Positions 26,962 to 35,640 of a stretch of DNA of 64,000 nucleotides are shown here, piece by piece; positions within the stretch are counted from its first letter, which is position 1; each line of letters begins with the position of its first letter. The position numbers and the translations under genes were made by a program. This DNA comes from Pseudomonas fluorescens (GTDB lineage: Bacteria; Pseudomonadota; Gammaproteobacteria; Pseudomonadales; Pseudomonadaceae), in assembly GCF_902497995.1 (NCBI RefSeq), contig NZ_CABVII010000022.1:55745-119744 (forward strand), written 5' to 3'. The notes under the pieces were generated by a model. The model searched no databases, was not told where the DNA came from, and saw only the letters and a program-made list of their open reading frames with translations.

Positions 26962-27795
26962 TTAGAAGTTGGAGCCTGGGCCACCGCCGCAGTAGATGAC
27001 TTGGCCGGAGCAGTAGTCCGACTCAGGCAGGCAGAACATCACCACCGCACCGGCAGCTTCCTGAGGCGTGCCTGGACGACCCAGCGCGATAGTGGCGCTG
27101 GCATTGTCCAGACGCGACTGCTGTACGCCGACCTTGATTTCACGACCTTCGATGTTGACGGTCTTGCTGTCTTCGCCGGCCAGGGCCTGGGTCAGGCGGG
27201 TCTCGACCAGGCCGAAGGCCACGGCGTTGACGTTGACTTTCAGGCGGCCCCACTCCTTGGCCAGGGTCTTGGTCAGGCCCAGCATGCCGGCCTTGGCCGA
27301 GGAATAGTTGCTCTGACCGACGTTGCCGCCGGCAGCGCCGGAGGAAATGTTGACCACCTTGCGCAGCACTTCGCGGCCTTCGGCGGCTTCTTTCTTGGCG
27401 GCGGCGCTGATCACCGGCTGGGCGGCGCGCAGGATGCGGAACGGCGCGGTCAGGTGGCAATCCATGATGGCGTACCACTGCTCGTCGCTCATCTTCTGGA
27501 TCACGTTGTCCCAGGTGAAGCCGGCGTTGTTGATGATGATGTCGATGCCACCGTAATTCTTGACGGCTGTCTGCACCAGGCGGTCTGCGAAATCAGCCGC
27601 GGTCACGCTGCCGACGCAAGCGACGGCGTCACCGCCAGCGTTGCGAATTTCGGCAACCACTTCTTCAGCTGGCGCGGCGTCCAGGTCGTTGACCACGATT
27701 TTGGCGCCGTAAGCGGCCAGTTGCAGGGCGACTTCACGACCAATACCACGGCCAGAACCGGTGACCAGAGCTACTTTGCCTTCAAGCTTTTTCAT
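26962..27795 (-). CDS. SDR 3-hydroxyacyl-CoA dehydrogenase (HSD17B4 N-domain-like)
   Basis: 277-residue SDR. The cofactor motif is TGSGRGIGR (about 11-19), then NNAGFTWDN, and the active site is SSGAAGGNVGQSNYSSAK. It has insertions (ISAAAKKEAAEGREVLRK; VNIEGREIKVG) absent from standard FabG, which fits multi-domain MFE-2-like dehydrogenases. ATG 27795 (MKKLEGKVAL) follows AGGAA. With the two downstream-numbered MaoC genes it reproduces the dehydrogenase and hydratase-2 activities of peroxisomal MFE-2. Assignment to 3-OH-acyl-CoA is inference from context. Confidence 0.83.
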   Translation of the reverse strand: MKKLEGKVALVTGSGRGIGREVALQLAAYGAKIVVNDLDAAPAEEVVAEIRNAGGDAVACVGSVTAADFADRLVQTAVKNYGGIDIIINNAGFTWDNVIQKMSDEQWYAIMDCHLTAPFRILRAAQPVISAAAKKEAAEGREVLRKVVNISSGAAGGNVGQSNYSSAKAGMLGLTKTLAKEWGRLKVNVNAVAFGLVETRLTQALAGEDSKTVNIEGREIKVGVQQSRLDNASATIALGRPGTPQEAAGAVVMFCLPESDYCSGQVIYCGGGPGSNF

Positions 27796-27836
27796 TGATC
27801 TATTCCTGTGAATTTTTATTGTTCGGGGTAAGAGAA

Positions 27837-28256
27837 TCAGGCCAGGGCAACGACGGCTTCGCCGGCCATCTTTTCTTCGCCGTATTGGTTGGCGCAGCGG
27901 ATCACCAGGCGCACGCACTTCTCGCCGTTCTCTTCGAACTTCTCAGTGACGGTACCGGTGCAGCTAGGGATGTGGCCCAGTTGGGTAATGCCGGTGAAGC
28001 GGATCGACAGGCTGCGCACCTGCTTTTGCGGTACCCACCGGGTCAGCAAGCGGCCCAGGTAGGCGGCCGAGAGCATGCCGTGGGCAAACACGTCGGGCAT
28101 GCGCGACTTGCGCGCGAAGTCGATGTCGACATGGATCGGGTTGTGATCGCCCGAAGCGCCGCAGTACAGGGCCAGGGTGGTACGGTTGATCGGTTGCAGC
28201 TTGAGCAGCGGCACTTGGTCGCCAACCTGGATATCGGAGTATTGAGCGGTATGCAT
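27837..28256 (-). CDS. MaoC-like (R)-specific enoyl-CoA hydratase
   Basis: Hot-dog dehydratase of 139 residues with the full hydratase-2 motif YCGASGDHNPIHVDIDFA (Asp/His catalytic dyad, about 30-47). ATG 28256 (MHTAQYSD) follows GAGGAA. It starts 10 bases after the stop of the companion MaoC-N gene, so the two probably form a heterodimer. Confidence 0.87.
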   Translation of the reverse strand: MHTAQYSDIQVGDQVPLLKLQPINRTTLALYCGASGDHNPIHVDIDFARKSRMPDVFAHGMLSAAYLGRLLTRWVPQKQVRSLSIRFTGITQLGHIPSCTGTVTEKFEENGEKCVRLVIRCANQYGEEKMAGEAVVALA

Positions 28257-28266
28257 CGACAATTCC

Positions 28267-28704
28267 TCAGCGCTGTACGAGGGAAGAACGGACATCGGCG
28301 ACATGCTCGCCATGCTGATTGGTCACGCGAGATTCCATGACCACGAACTGCAGGGCACCGCCCTTCTTCTCGTACACATCAGAGATGTGTGCATTGAAGG
28401 TCAGTACATCACCGGCGTAGGCCATCTGGTGATAAACAAAAGATTGTTCGGCATGCAGAATGCGGCCCAGATCGAAATCACACAGTTTGAGGAATGCGCT
28501 CAGGTCGCGACCTTCACCTTCCAGGCATTTGAAAAAAGTCGGTGGCACCGGCAAGGCGCGATGGCCGGCGGCCAGGGCAGCGGCTTCGTCGGTATACACC
28601 GGGTCGGTTTCACCGATGGCCTTGGCGAAGAAGCGCAAGCGGCCCTTCTCGACTTCGGCATTGAACACATCGAGCTTGTGCCCGATCAGACTCTTGTCTG
28701 CCAT
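28267..28704 (-). CDS. MaoC N-terminal-domain (FAS1-like) dehydratase subunit
   Basis: 145-residue hot-dog protein with the MaoC_dehydrat_N pattern: FFAKAIGETDPVYTDEAAA and PVPPTFF. It lacks the catalytic GDxNPxH motif. In heteromeric hydratases (HadAB, ChsH1/ChsH2) this type binds the acyl chain while the partner catalyses. ATG 28704 follows GAGGAGTG; the longer open frame to 29019 overlaps the thiolase antisense text and is rejected. Confidence 0.83.
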   Translation of the reverse strand: MADKSLIGHKLDVFNAEVEKGRLRFFAKAIGETDPVYTDEAAALAAGHRALPVPPTFFKCLEGEGRDLSAFLKLCDFDLGRILHAEQSFVYHQMAYAGDVLTFNAHISDVYEKKGGALQFVVMESRVTNQHGEHVADVRSSLVQR

Positions 28705-28760
28705 GTATCTCACTCCTCTTGTTGTTAACCGTGCCCATTCGGGCGCCGGCGGGGAAAGGC

Positions 28761-29945
28761 TCAGTTGCGACCGTACATAGTGACGACGCAGGCGCCGCCC
28801 AGGCCCAGGTTGTGCTGCAGGGCGATGTTCAGGTCTTCGACCTGACGCTTGTTGGCCGTGCCGCGCAGTTGATGGGTCAGCTCGTAGCACTGGGCCAGGC
28901 CCGTGGCACCCAGCGGGTGGCCCTTGGAGAGCAAGCCGCCGGACGGGTTGGTCACCACCTGACCGCCGTAGGTGTTGTCGCCGTCCAGGACGAACTGCTC
29001 GCCGCCCCCGACCGAGCACAGCCCCAGGCCTTCGTAGGTCAGCAATTCGTTATGGGCGAAGCAGTCATGCAGCTCCACGGCGCGCACGTCCTGTGGCCCT
29101 ACGCCCGCCTGCTCGTAGACCTGCTGCGCGGCACGCTGGGTCATGTAGAAGCCGGCGTAAGCGATCAGCGAAGGCGGATCGAAGGATTCGACCGGGTCGG
29201 TCACCATGGACTGGGCCAGGATCACCACGTCGCTACGCAGGCCGTGTTTCTTGGCGAAAGCCGGCGAGCAGATGATTGCCGCTGCCGCGCCGCAGGTCGG
29301 TGGGCAAGCCATCAGGCGAGTCATCACGCCCTCCCACATGACCTTGTCGTTCATCACGTCTTCGGTGGTCAGCACATTCTTGAACAACGCCAGCGGGTTG
29401 TTCGCCGCATGACGGCTGGCCTTGGCCCGGATGGCGGCGAAGGTTTCCATGCGGGTGCCGTAGCGCTGCATGTGCTCACGCCCGGCGCCACCAAAGGTGC
29501 GCAGCGCCCGCGGCAGGTCGACATCGCTGGTGAGGCCTTCCATGACATGGACCACACTGGCCCGAGTCTGCGGACGATCATCCCAATGGGACTTGAGGGC
29601 ACCGGCTTGCATCTGCTCGAAACCCAGGGCCAGCACGCAGTCGGCCTGGCCGCTCTGAACGGCCGCGCGGGCCATGTACAGTGCAGTGGAGCCGGTGGAG
29701 CAGTTGTTGTTGACGTTCACCACCGGGATACCGGTGCGGCCCACTTCGTACAGCGCAGTCTGGCCGCAAGTAGAGTCGCCATACACATAGCCGGTGAAGG
29801 CCATCTGTACCTTGTCGTAATCGATGCCGGCATCCTTGAGTGCCAGGCGCACGGCTTCGGCGCCCATGTCGGTGTAACTCGGGCTTGCACCCGGTTTGGA
29901 GAACGGGATCATGCCGACCCCTGCAACGACGACTTTTTCGCTCAT
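28761..29945 (-). CDS. SCP-x type thiolase, copy 2
   Basis: 394 residues; close paralogue of the copies at 19.4 and 35.6 kb. Active-site Cys in NNNCSTGSTALY, with HDCFAHNELLTYEGLGL and GHPLGATGLAQCYE. ATG 29945 (MSEKVVVAG) follows AGGAA. First gene of the long minus operon, reading away from the mirrored promoter at 30.0-30.2 kb. Confidence 0.88.
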   Translation of the reverse strand: MSEKVVVAGVGMIPFSKPGASPSYTDMGAEAVRLALKDAGIDYDKVQMAFTGYVYGDSTCGQTALYEVGRTGIPVVNVNNNCSTGSTALYMARAAVQSGQADCVLALGFEQMQAGALKSHWDDRPQTRASVVHVMEGLTSDVDLPRALRTFGGAGREHMQRYGTRMETFAAIRAKASRHAANNPLALFKNVLTTEDVMNDKVMWEGVMTRLMACPPTCGAAAAIICSPAFAKKHGLRSDVVILAQSMVTDPVESFDPPSLIAYAGFYMTQRAAQQVYEQAGVGPQDVRAVELHDCFAHNELLTYEGLGLCSVGGGEQFVLDGDNTYGGQVVTNPSGGLLSKGHPLGATGLAQCYELTHQLRGTANKRQVEDLNIALQHNLGLGGACVVTMYGRN

Positions 29946-30014
29946 CGACTCTGTTCCTGTGAAATGCACACTCGGTTGATGTACCCACCGGCCGGCGGGT
30001 TTTCGTTGGAGCCC

Positions 30015-30224
30015 ATCCTAGGATCGGTCGCGACGGCTCTACGACCGTCGAAGGGATGAAGTTTCGGATACACCCCAAAGCGTTCGAAGGAACGTGTGAC
30101 AGGAGTAACCCCCTCCCTCGCGCCACCCCCCTCCCTCGCTACGTCCCTTCGAACGATCCGGCACCTACTCCGCAGCATCATCCCTTCGGCCCTCGCTGCA
30201 CATTTGCGCTAACCCTAGGATTGG
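30015..30224. promoter_or_regulatory. mirror-symmetric divergent promoter region with repeated boxes
   Basis: Three pairs of sites share one dyad centre near 30118. CCTAGG occurs at 30017-30022 and 30214-30219. GAAGGGATGA at 30050-30059 faces TCATCCCTTC at 30178-30187. CGTTCGAAGG at 30081-30090 faces CCTTCGAACG at 30146-30155. Reading outward in each direction the order is CCTTCGAACG, then TCATCCCTTC 31-32 bases on, then CCTAGG 68 bases on, so each promoter has the same module. The core GGGATGA resembles the MalT box. Two direct copies of CCCCTCCCTCGC lie in the middle. Inferred target of one of the MalT-type regulators. Confidence 0.65.
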
Positions 30225-30296
30225 CCAGATAGACCCCGGCGAACGGCGCAGGCGCACAACGCCGGGCACTCCCAGCCCCACCTGTCGAGGATTGAA

Positions 30297-31445
30297 ATGA
30301 GCGAATACAGACCATCGTGGTTAACCGAAGACCTGGCGATCTTCCAGCAGTCGGTTCGTCGTTTTACCGCCGAAGAATTGGTACCCCACGAAGAACGTTG
30401 GGCCAAACAGCAGCACGTCGACCGCCAGACCTGGCTCAAGGCCGGCGAGATGGGCATGCTGTGCCCGGCGATTCCGGAAGAGTACGGCGGTGGCGGTGGC
30501 AGCCATGCCCATAACGCGATCATCGGCTACGAACTGGCCCACGCGGTGGCCACCAGCCTGGGCACCAACGTGCACAGCGCGATCAGCGCCCATTACATCC
30601 TGCGTTACGCCAACGAAGAGCAGAAGCAGCGCTGGCTGCCGAAGATGGCCACCGGCGAAATGGTCGCCGCCATCGCCATGACCGAGCCAGGCGCCGGTAC
30701 CGACCTGCAGAACATCAAGACCAAAGCCATCCGCGACGGTGACCATTACGTCATCAATGGCTCCAAAACCTTTATCACCAACGGCTACCTCGCCGATCTG
30801 GTCTTGCTGGTGTGCAAGACCGATCCGAGCCTGGGAGCCAAGGGGATTTCGATCATCGTCCTGGAGGTCAACGACCTGCCGGGCTTTCGTCGTGGCCGCA
30901 TTCTCGAAAAGCTCGGCCAGAAGGGCCAGGACACCTCCGAGCTGTTCTTCGATGACATGCGCGTGCCAGTGGCCAACCTGCTCGGCCCGGAAGAAGGCAA
31001 AGGCTTTATCCAGCTGATGCAGCAATTGCCCGAAGAGCGCATGTTCATTGCAATGAACGCACTCGGCTCGATGGAGCGTGCCGTCGAGGAAACCATCAAG
31101 TACACCAACGACCGCAAGGTGTTCGGTAAACCGTTGCTGGACATGCAGAACACCCGCTTCAAGCTGGCGGAAATGCAGACCACCGTGACCATCGCCCGGA
31201 CCTTCATCAACGACTGCCTGGACAAGATGGTGAAACACCAACTGGACCCGATCACGGCGGCGAAAGCCAAGTGGTGGACCTCGACCCAGGCCTGCCAGAT
31301 CATCGACGACTGCCTGCAGTTGCATGGCGGTTATGGCTACATGCTCGAATACCCCATCGCGCGGCTGTACATCAATACCCGTCCGATGCGGATCTACGGC
31401 GGCTCCAACGAAGTCATGAAAGAGCTGATCGCCCGCACGCTGTAA
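30297..31445 (+). CDS. acyl-CoA dehydrogenase
   Basis: 382 residues and similar to the ACAD at 25.7 kb. AIAMTEPGAGTDLQ, ITNGYLADL, QLHGGYGYMLEYPIAR and IYGGSNEVMKE are present. GAGG precedes the ATG by 7 bases. It heads the rightward transcript from the mirrored promoter and is followed by a thioesterase gene 150 bases on. Probably an alternative first-step dehydrogenase of the same pathway. Confidence 0.87.
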   Translation: MSEYRPSWLTEDLAIFQQSVRRFTAEELVPHEERWAKQQHVDRQTWLKAGEMGMLCPAIPEEYGGGGGSHAHNAIIGYELAHAVATSLGTNVHSAISAHYILRYANEEQKQRWLPKMATGEMVAAIAMTEPGAGTDLQNIKTKAIRDGDHYVINGSKTFITNGYLADLVLLVCKTDPSLGAKGISIIVLEVNDLPGFRRGRILEKLGQKGQDTSELFFDDMRVPVANLLGPEEGKGFIQLMQQLPEERMFIAMNALGSMERAVEETIKYTNDRKVFGKPLLDMQNTRFKLAEMQTTVTIARTFINDCLDKMVKHQLDPITAAKAKWWTSTQACQIIDDCLQLHGGYGYMLEYPIARLYINTRPMRIYGGSNEVMKELIARTL

Positions 31446-31595
31446 ACCTGCGCCAGCTCGGGCGTGGCTGGCGCTTGCGGCCGCGCCCCAGGCACAGCGT
31501 TTGCACACCAACAATAATCGGAGGGGCCGACCTGACCTCTGGCGCAGTGCACGAGGCCGGGACGGGCCAAAGAACCCATCCACTGGAGACATTCA

Positions 31596-32042
31596 ATGAC
31601 TGCAGCCAACCCCCAGCACTCTGCCCCGATCCCCCATGACGATCCGCCGGCAGGCTTCATACCAATGCCAGCCGTGGGCTTCATGGCCCAGTGCACCGGG
31701 CTGTACCACCATCCCGAGCGCCCCATATTGGCCGCCCGCATCCGCCCCGAGCACCTGAACCCGCTGGGCATTGCCCATGGCGGTTATCTGGCCACGCTGG
31801 CCGACACGGCATTCGGGCTGGTACTGAAGAGAACAGCCGGTACCGAACTGCCGCCGGCGACGGTCAACCTGTGCATTGACTACCTGGGTGCGGCCCCGCT
31901 CGGCGCCTGGCTCGAGGCTCACGTCCAGGTGCACAAGATGGGCCGTACGCTGTATCACGCCAGCCTCGACCTGCTCGATGGCGAACGCCTGGTGGCGCGC
32001 GCCAAGGCAACGTTCATCGGCAACGTCTTGGGCAAACGCTGA
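31596..32042 (+). CDS. PaaI-type hot-dog thioesterase
   Basis: 148 residues with the PaaI/YbgC-like active-site text HLNPLGIAHGGYLATLAD (about 52-69). It probably releases CoA from stalled acyl-CoA intermediates. CTGGAGA precedes the ATG. Its stop abuts the end of the convergent regulator gene with no gap, so there is no room for a separate terminator. Confidence 0.83.
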   Translation: MTAANPQHSAPIPHDDPPAGFIPMPAVGFMAQCTGLYHHPERPILAARIRPEHLNPLGIAHGGYLATLADTAFGLVLKRTAGTELPPATVNLCIDYLGAAPLGAWLEAHVQVHKMGRTLYHASLDLLDGERLVARAKATFIGNVLGKR

Positions 32043-34796
32043 TCACACGGGTGTGTTGTCGGGCAGCTTGAGCGCCAGATCGCGCACCTTGGCAATCGCT
32101 TCGTCACGGCCGGTCACGCCCAGCTTGTAGAAGATGTTCTTCATGTGCCACTTCACCGTTTCCGGCGACAGGTTCAGCACGCGGGCGATCTTCTTGTTGG
32201 GCAGTGCCTGGGCCACCAGGCTCAGCACGTCGAGCTCGCGGGCACTCAACATTTTCGGGGTGTGCGCATCTTCAGCGTGTTCGCTGCGCGCCTGGGTGGC
32301 GCGGGCAATCCCAAGCAACCTTTGGGTGTAGAACGCCAACACAGGATCGAGCACACCCTCGGCCAGCAATGCCTCAAGCCTGTCTGCAACCCCTGGCCAG
32401 GCATCCAACAGGCTGCGCACCAGACCAAGCCGATGCCCCTGGCGCAGCGCCTCGACAAAGTGCTCACGGGCCTGCTGCTCCCGCTGGCAGCCTTGCTCAC
32501 TGATCGCCATCTGCAAGCGCATGGACACTACGCGGCGCCACCGCCGGTCGTTCTGCGAAACCTCGATCAGCCGTTGCAACCGCTCGGCGGCGCCGCTGAA
32601 ATCCGCGCCATGCAGGCGCCGTTCGCTGGCGGCCCGGCGAGCAATGATCTGAATTTCCAGGGAGGTGCCCAGCCCCTCGTCATGGCGCTGGGCGATCTGC
32701 TCGATGCGCTGCAGCACCGCATCGGCCTGCAACTCATTGCCGGTCTGCTGTAACCAGCGCATGCGCACGGTCAATGCGCTGGCCAGCGGTCGGTCCAGTG
32801 CATAGCGCGTCGCGTAATGTTCCAGGCGCTCCACCCAGCTCCACGCCTCGGCTTGCCGGCCCGCCAGCCAGTGCGCCTGGGCCAGCGTCTGCAGGGCTTG
32901 CAGCACGGTATCGGGCACCGCCACGCGCTCGAGCAGCTTCATCCGTCGCTCCAGCACTTGGCAGGCCGCCTCGAAATCACCTTGTTCATACAAGGCCACA
33001 CCCAGCAGTGCGGCGGCCATGCTACTGACCACAAGGTAACCCACGCCACGTGCTTCAGCCTCCTCCAGCACCTCGCGATACAGGTGCTCGGCCTGGGTCA
33101 TGCGGCCTTCCAGGGCCAGGCTCATGCCACTCAGGCATCGACCCAGGAGGCTGCGGCGCGGCGAACCCTGCAGACGCTCGCCTTCTTCGAGAACCGCCCT
33201 GGCCTGCTCGAACTCGCCCTTGTACATGTACAGCCAGGACAGCGTATTGCAGCGGCCCGAATAGGCAAAATCATCGGCATCGGCGGGCATGGCCAGCAAC
33301 TCGGGGAGGATCGCCATCATCGCGGCGGTATCGTCCCGGCACAGGGCCCAGCTGGCTTGCAGTACGGTAAATATATGGCGCTGTGTGCCGTCGAGCCTGG
33401 CGTATTGGCTGTGCAGGTGCGTCATGCTCTGGTGCAACGCCTGGAAATCACGGGCGTACAGGTGCAGGTGCGCCATGACCAGTTGCAAGCCGATACGCTC
33501 GGCTGCCTGCTCCTGCGGCAAGCCCTGCAGCAGCGTCGCAACCTGACTGAGGTTGCCATTGGCGAGCAGGTCGTTGGCGCAGGCTTCGACAATATCGGCT
33601 GCCGCTTCGACATCGCCGGCCTGTACCGCATGACGCACGGCCTCATCGAGATGGCCGTGCTCGCTGAACCAGCCGCGCGCGGTCGCGTGCAGAGCCGGCA
33701 ACTCGTCGGGCGAGTGAGCCTCGAGATGCGCGCGCAGTACCTTGCCCAACAGCGGGTGCAGGCGGTACCAGGTCTCGTGGTCGTGGCTCTTGACCTGGGT
33801 GATGAACAGGTTGTCGCCGTCGAGCCGGGTCAGTTGGGTGAGCATCCCCGCCAGCGCATGGGGCTGGCCGAGCAACGTGGCACACAGCGATGCACAGAAG
33901 CGCTCGCAGATCGAAGCACGGGTGAGCAGGCGCAGGTCGTCAGGCGCCAGGCGCACCAATACCTCACGTTCGAAATAACTGGCAAAGCCATCGGCATCGC
34001 GTATCTGTACGCGGTCGAAACGGGGCACCTGCTTGGCCTTCAGGTCGATGGCAAACAACTGCAGCCCCGCCACCCAGCCATCGGTGAGCTCATGCAGCAC
34101 GGCTGCGTCGCGCGCGTCGATGCTGCCCAGGTGCTCGCGCAGAAAACGCTCCGACTCTTCGCGGCTGAAGCGCAGGTCGCGCAGGTCGAACTCACTGACA
34201 TGACCGCGCGCGCGCAAGCGTGCCATCGGAAACGGCATGGCCATGCGCGAGCCGAACACCAGGTGCAGCTTGGCCGGTGCATAGTCGAGCAACCACTGCA
34301 GCGCCTGGACAATTTGCCGGTCTTGCACGTGGTGCAGATCATCGAGCATCAACACCAGATCTCGCGGATGTTGTGCGATGCTTTGCACCAGGGTAATGAC
34401 CCAATGTTCGACGGCCATTTCGCCGTTGTCGCGGCCGAGCAGGAAGCAGGCATCGCGCACCAGATTCGGGTCTATTTCCGCGAGGCTGGCCTGCAGGCAA
34501 TGGGAGAAGCGTTGCAGCGCGTTGTCTTCGGCGGCCAGCGACAACCAGGCCACATCGAAATTCAGTGCCATCAACTCCCGGCGCCAGGCCAGCAAGGTGC
34601 TGGTCTTGCCACAGCCGGCCGGCCCCTGGATCACCACGCAGCGTTGCCGCCGGGCATCCTGCAAACGCAGCATCAGCCCTTCGCGGGCCACCAGGCGGCG
34701 CGCTCCTCGCGGCGGAACGACCTTGGTATCGGCAATGGCCTGATCTCCGTCGGCCGACGGGTCCAGGCCAGCGCCTGTATCAGGAGCTAGCGGCAT
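32043..34796 (-). CDS. MalT-type LuxR ATPase transcription regulator 1
   Basis: STAND-class regulator of 917 residues. Walker A GPAGCGKTST (about 58-67), Walker B LVLMLDDLHH, a long TPR-like helical middle (about 380-830), and a C-terminal LuxR helix-turn-helix with SARELDVLSLVAQALPNKKI. Such proteins bind an inducer and ATP, oligomerise and activate promoters with repeated boxes. ATG 34796 follows AGGAAG; the frame runs to 34955. It lies downstream of the DUF2889 gene on the same strand. It is more distant from the other two regulators. Confidence 0.85.
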   Translation of the reverse strand: MPLAPDTGAGLDPSADGDQAIADTKVVPPRGARRLVAREGLMLRLQDARRQRCVVIQGPAGCGKTSTLLAWRRELMALNFDVAWLSLAAEDNALQRFSHCLQASLAEIDPNLVRDACFLLGRDNGEMAVEHWVITLVQSIAQHPRDLVLMLDDLHHVQDRQIVQALQWLLDYAPAKLHLVFGSRMAMPFPMARLRARGHVSEFDLRDLRFSREESERFLREHLGSIDARDAAVLHELTDGWVAGLQLFAIDLKAKQVPRFDRVQIRDADGFASYFEREVLVRLAPDDLRLLTRASICERFCASLCATLLGQPHALAGMLTQLTRLDGDNLFITQVKSHDHETWYRLHPLLGKVLRAHLEAHSPDELPALHATARGWFSEHGHLDEAVRHAVQAGDVEAAADIVEACANDLLANGNLSQVATLLQGLPQEQAAERIGLQLVMAHLHLYARDFQALHQSMTHLHSQYARLDGTQRHIFTVLQASWALCRDDTAAMMAILPELLAMPADADDFAYSGRCNTLSWLYMYKGEFEQARAVLEEGERLQGSPRRSLLGRCLSGMSLALEGRMTQAEHLYREVLEEAEARGVGYLVVSSMAAALLGVALYEQGDFEAACQVLERRMKLLERVAVPDTVLQALQTLAQAHWLAGRQAEAWSWVERLEHYATRYALDRPLASALTVRMRWLQQTGNELQADAVLQRIEQIAQRHDEGLGTSLEIQIIARRAASERRLHGADFSGAAERLQRLIEVSQNDRRWRRVVSMRLQMAISEQGCQREQQAREHFVEALRQGHRLGLVRSLLDAWPGVADRLEALLAEGVLDPVLAFYTQRLLGIARATQARSEHAEDAHTPKMLSARELDVLSLVAQALPNKKIARVLNLSPETVKWHMKNIFYKLGVTGRDEAIAKVRDLALKLPDNTPV

Positions 34797-34982
34797 GATC
34801 GGAAACTTCCTGGAAACGGGCAAAACGAAAAACAGCTCGGGACAGTGCCATCCCCGGGCTGTTTTCGACAATGCGGCACAGTGTAAGTCTTTACGTGTCG
34901 CTTGCCGACCGTCATTGGTATTGGTCAAGACGGATAAAGTGTTGTTCCCGGCCATTGCGCATTCCCTACTCTGGAGACCCCA

Positions 34983-35555
34983 TCAGGCCTTGGGCAAGCC
35001 CTGTGGCCACAACAGCCGTACGGCGTCGCCATCCTCGCGATAGGCGTGGCACGTGCCGATCACCCAGGGGCGCACGGCGACCACGCGCTGGGTACCGCTG
35101 GATCTCTGGCGACTGGCCTCTGCCCGGTAGGTCGAAAACACCGTTTGCATCGCCGTGGTTGCCATGCGCTCGAGCAATTCGGTCAGGTGGGTGCACCCCT
35201 TTACCCCACCGACGATGGCTTTCATCTTCTGTTTGAAGCCTGCGGTAATCTTCAGCCCCCGCAGGCCGTCATAGGCCGAGCTGATTTCGCCACAGAACCG
35301 GCTGGCACCGACGGCCGTGGTGGCCTCGATGTGCTGGATCTGCATGTCGGCGTCGACGGTCATCACCAGGCGCATGTCATGGATCGCACCGCCGCTGGGC
35401 ACGGTGTGAAATGGCAAGTCGGTCGGCTCGTTGGTCAGGTCCAGCAGACGCCCTTCGATATCGAACAGGCCATCGCTGCGCTGGTAGCCCTTGCAGACGA
35501 TTTCGCGGGTGTGCAGCAATGTACGGGTAAGCGAATCCGCGGTTGTGGTCGTCAT
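34983..35555 (-). CDS. DUF2889 protein
   Basis: 190 residues matching the DUF2889 pattern: LLHTREIVCKGYQRSDGLFD and GRLLD near the start, then IHDMRLVMTVDAD, and GGVKGCTHLTELL about residue 125. The family has no established function and is often found beside acyl-CoA/thiolase genes in proteobacteria. ATG 35555 follows AAGGAG. It lies 85 bases after the thiolase in an apparent four-gene operon with the degenerate ACAD and LuxR regulator. Confidence 0.78.
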   Translation of the reverse strand: MTTTTADSLTRTLLHTREIVCKGYQRSDGLFDIEGRLLDLTNEPTDLPFHTVPSGGAIHDMRLVMTVDADMQIQHIEATTAVGASRFCGEISSAYDGLRGLKITAGFKQKMKAIVGGVKGCTHLTELLERMATTAMQTVFSTYRAEASRQRSSGTQRVVAVRPWVIGTCHAYREDGDAVRLLWPQGLPKA

Positions 35556-35640
35556 TTGGTGGGCTCCTTCTTTATTTGGCCACTGTAGAAACATGCCGGG
35601 TAGACCGGGAGCAGGTGGCCCTGCCCCAGGTCTGGGGGAA

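Noticed and set aside
28719..30059. 446-codon open frame on the plus strand
   Set aside because: Shadow of thiolase 2; runs into the divergent promoter.
32817..34790. 657-codon open frame on the plus strand
   Set aside because: Antisense to the MalT-type regulator 1; His/Gln-rich shadow text without any domain pattern.
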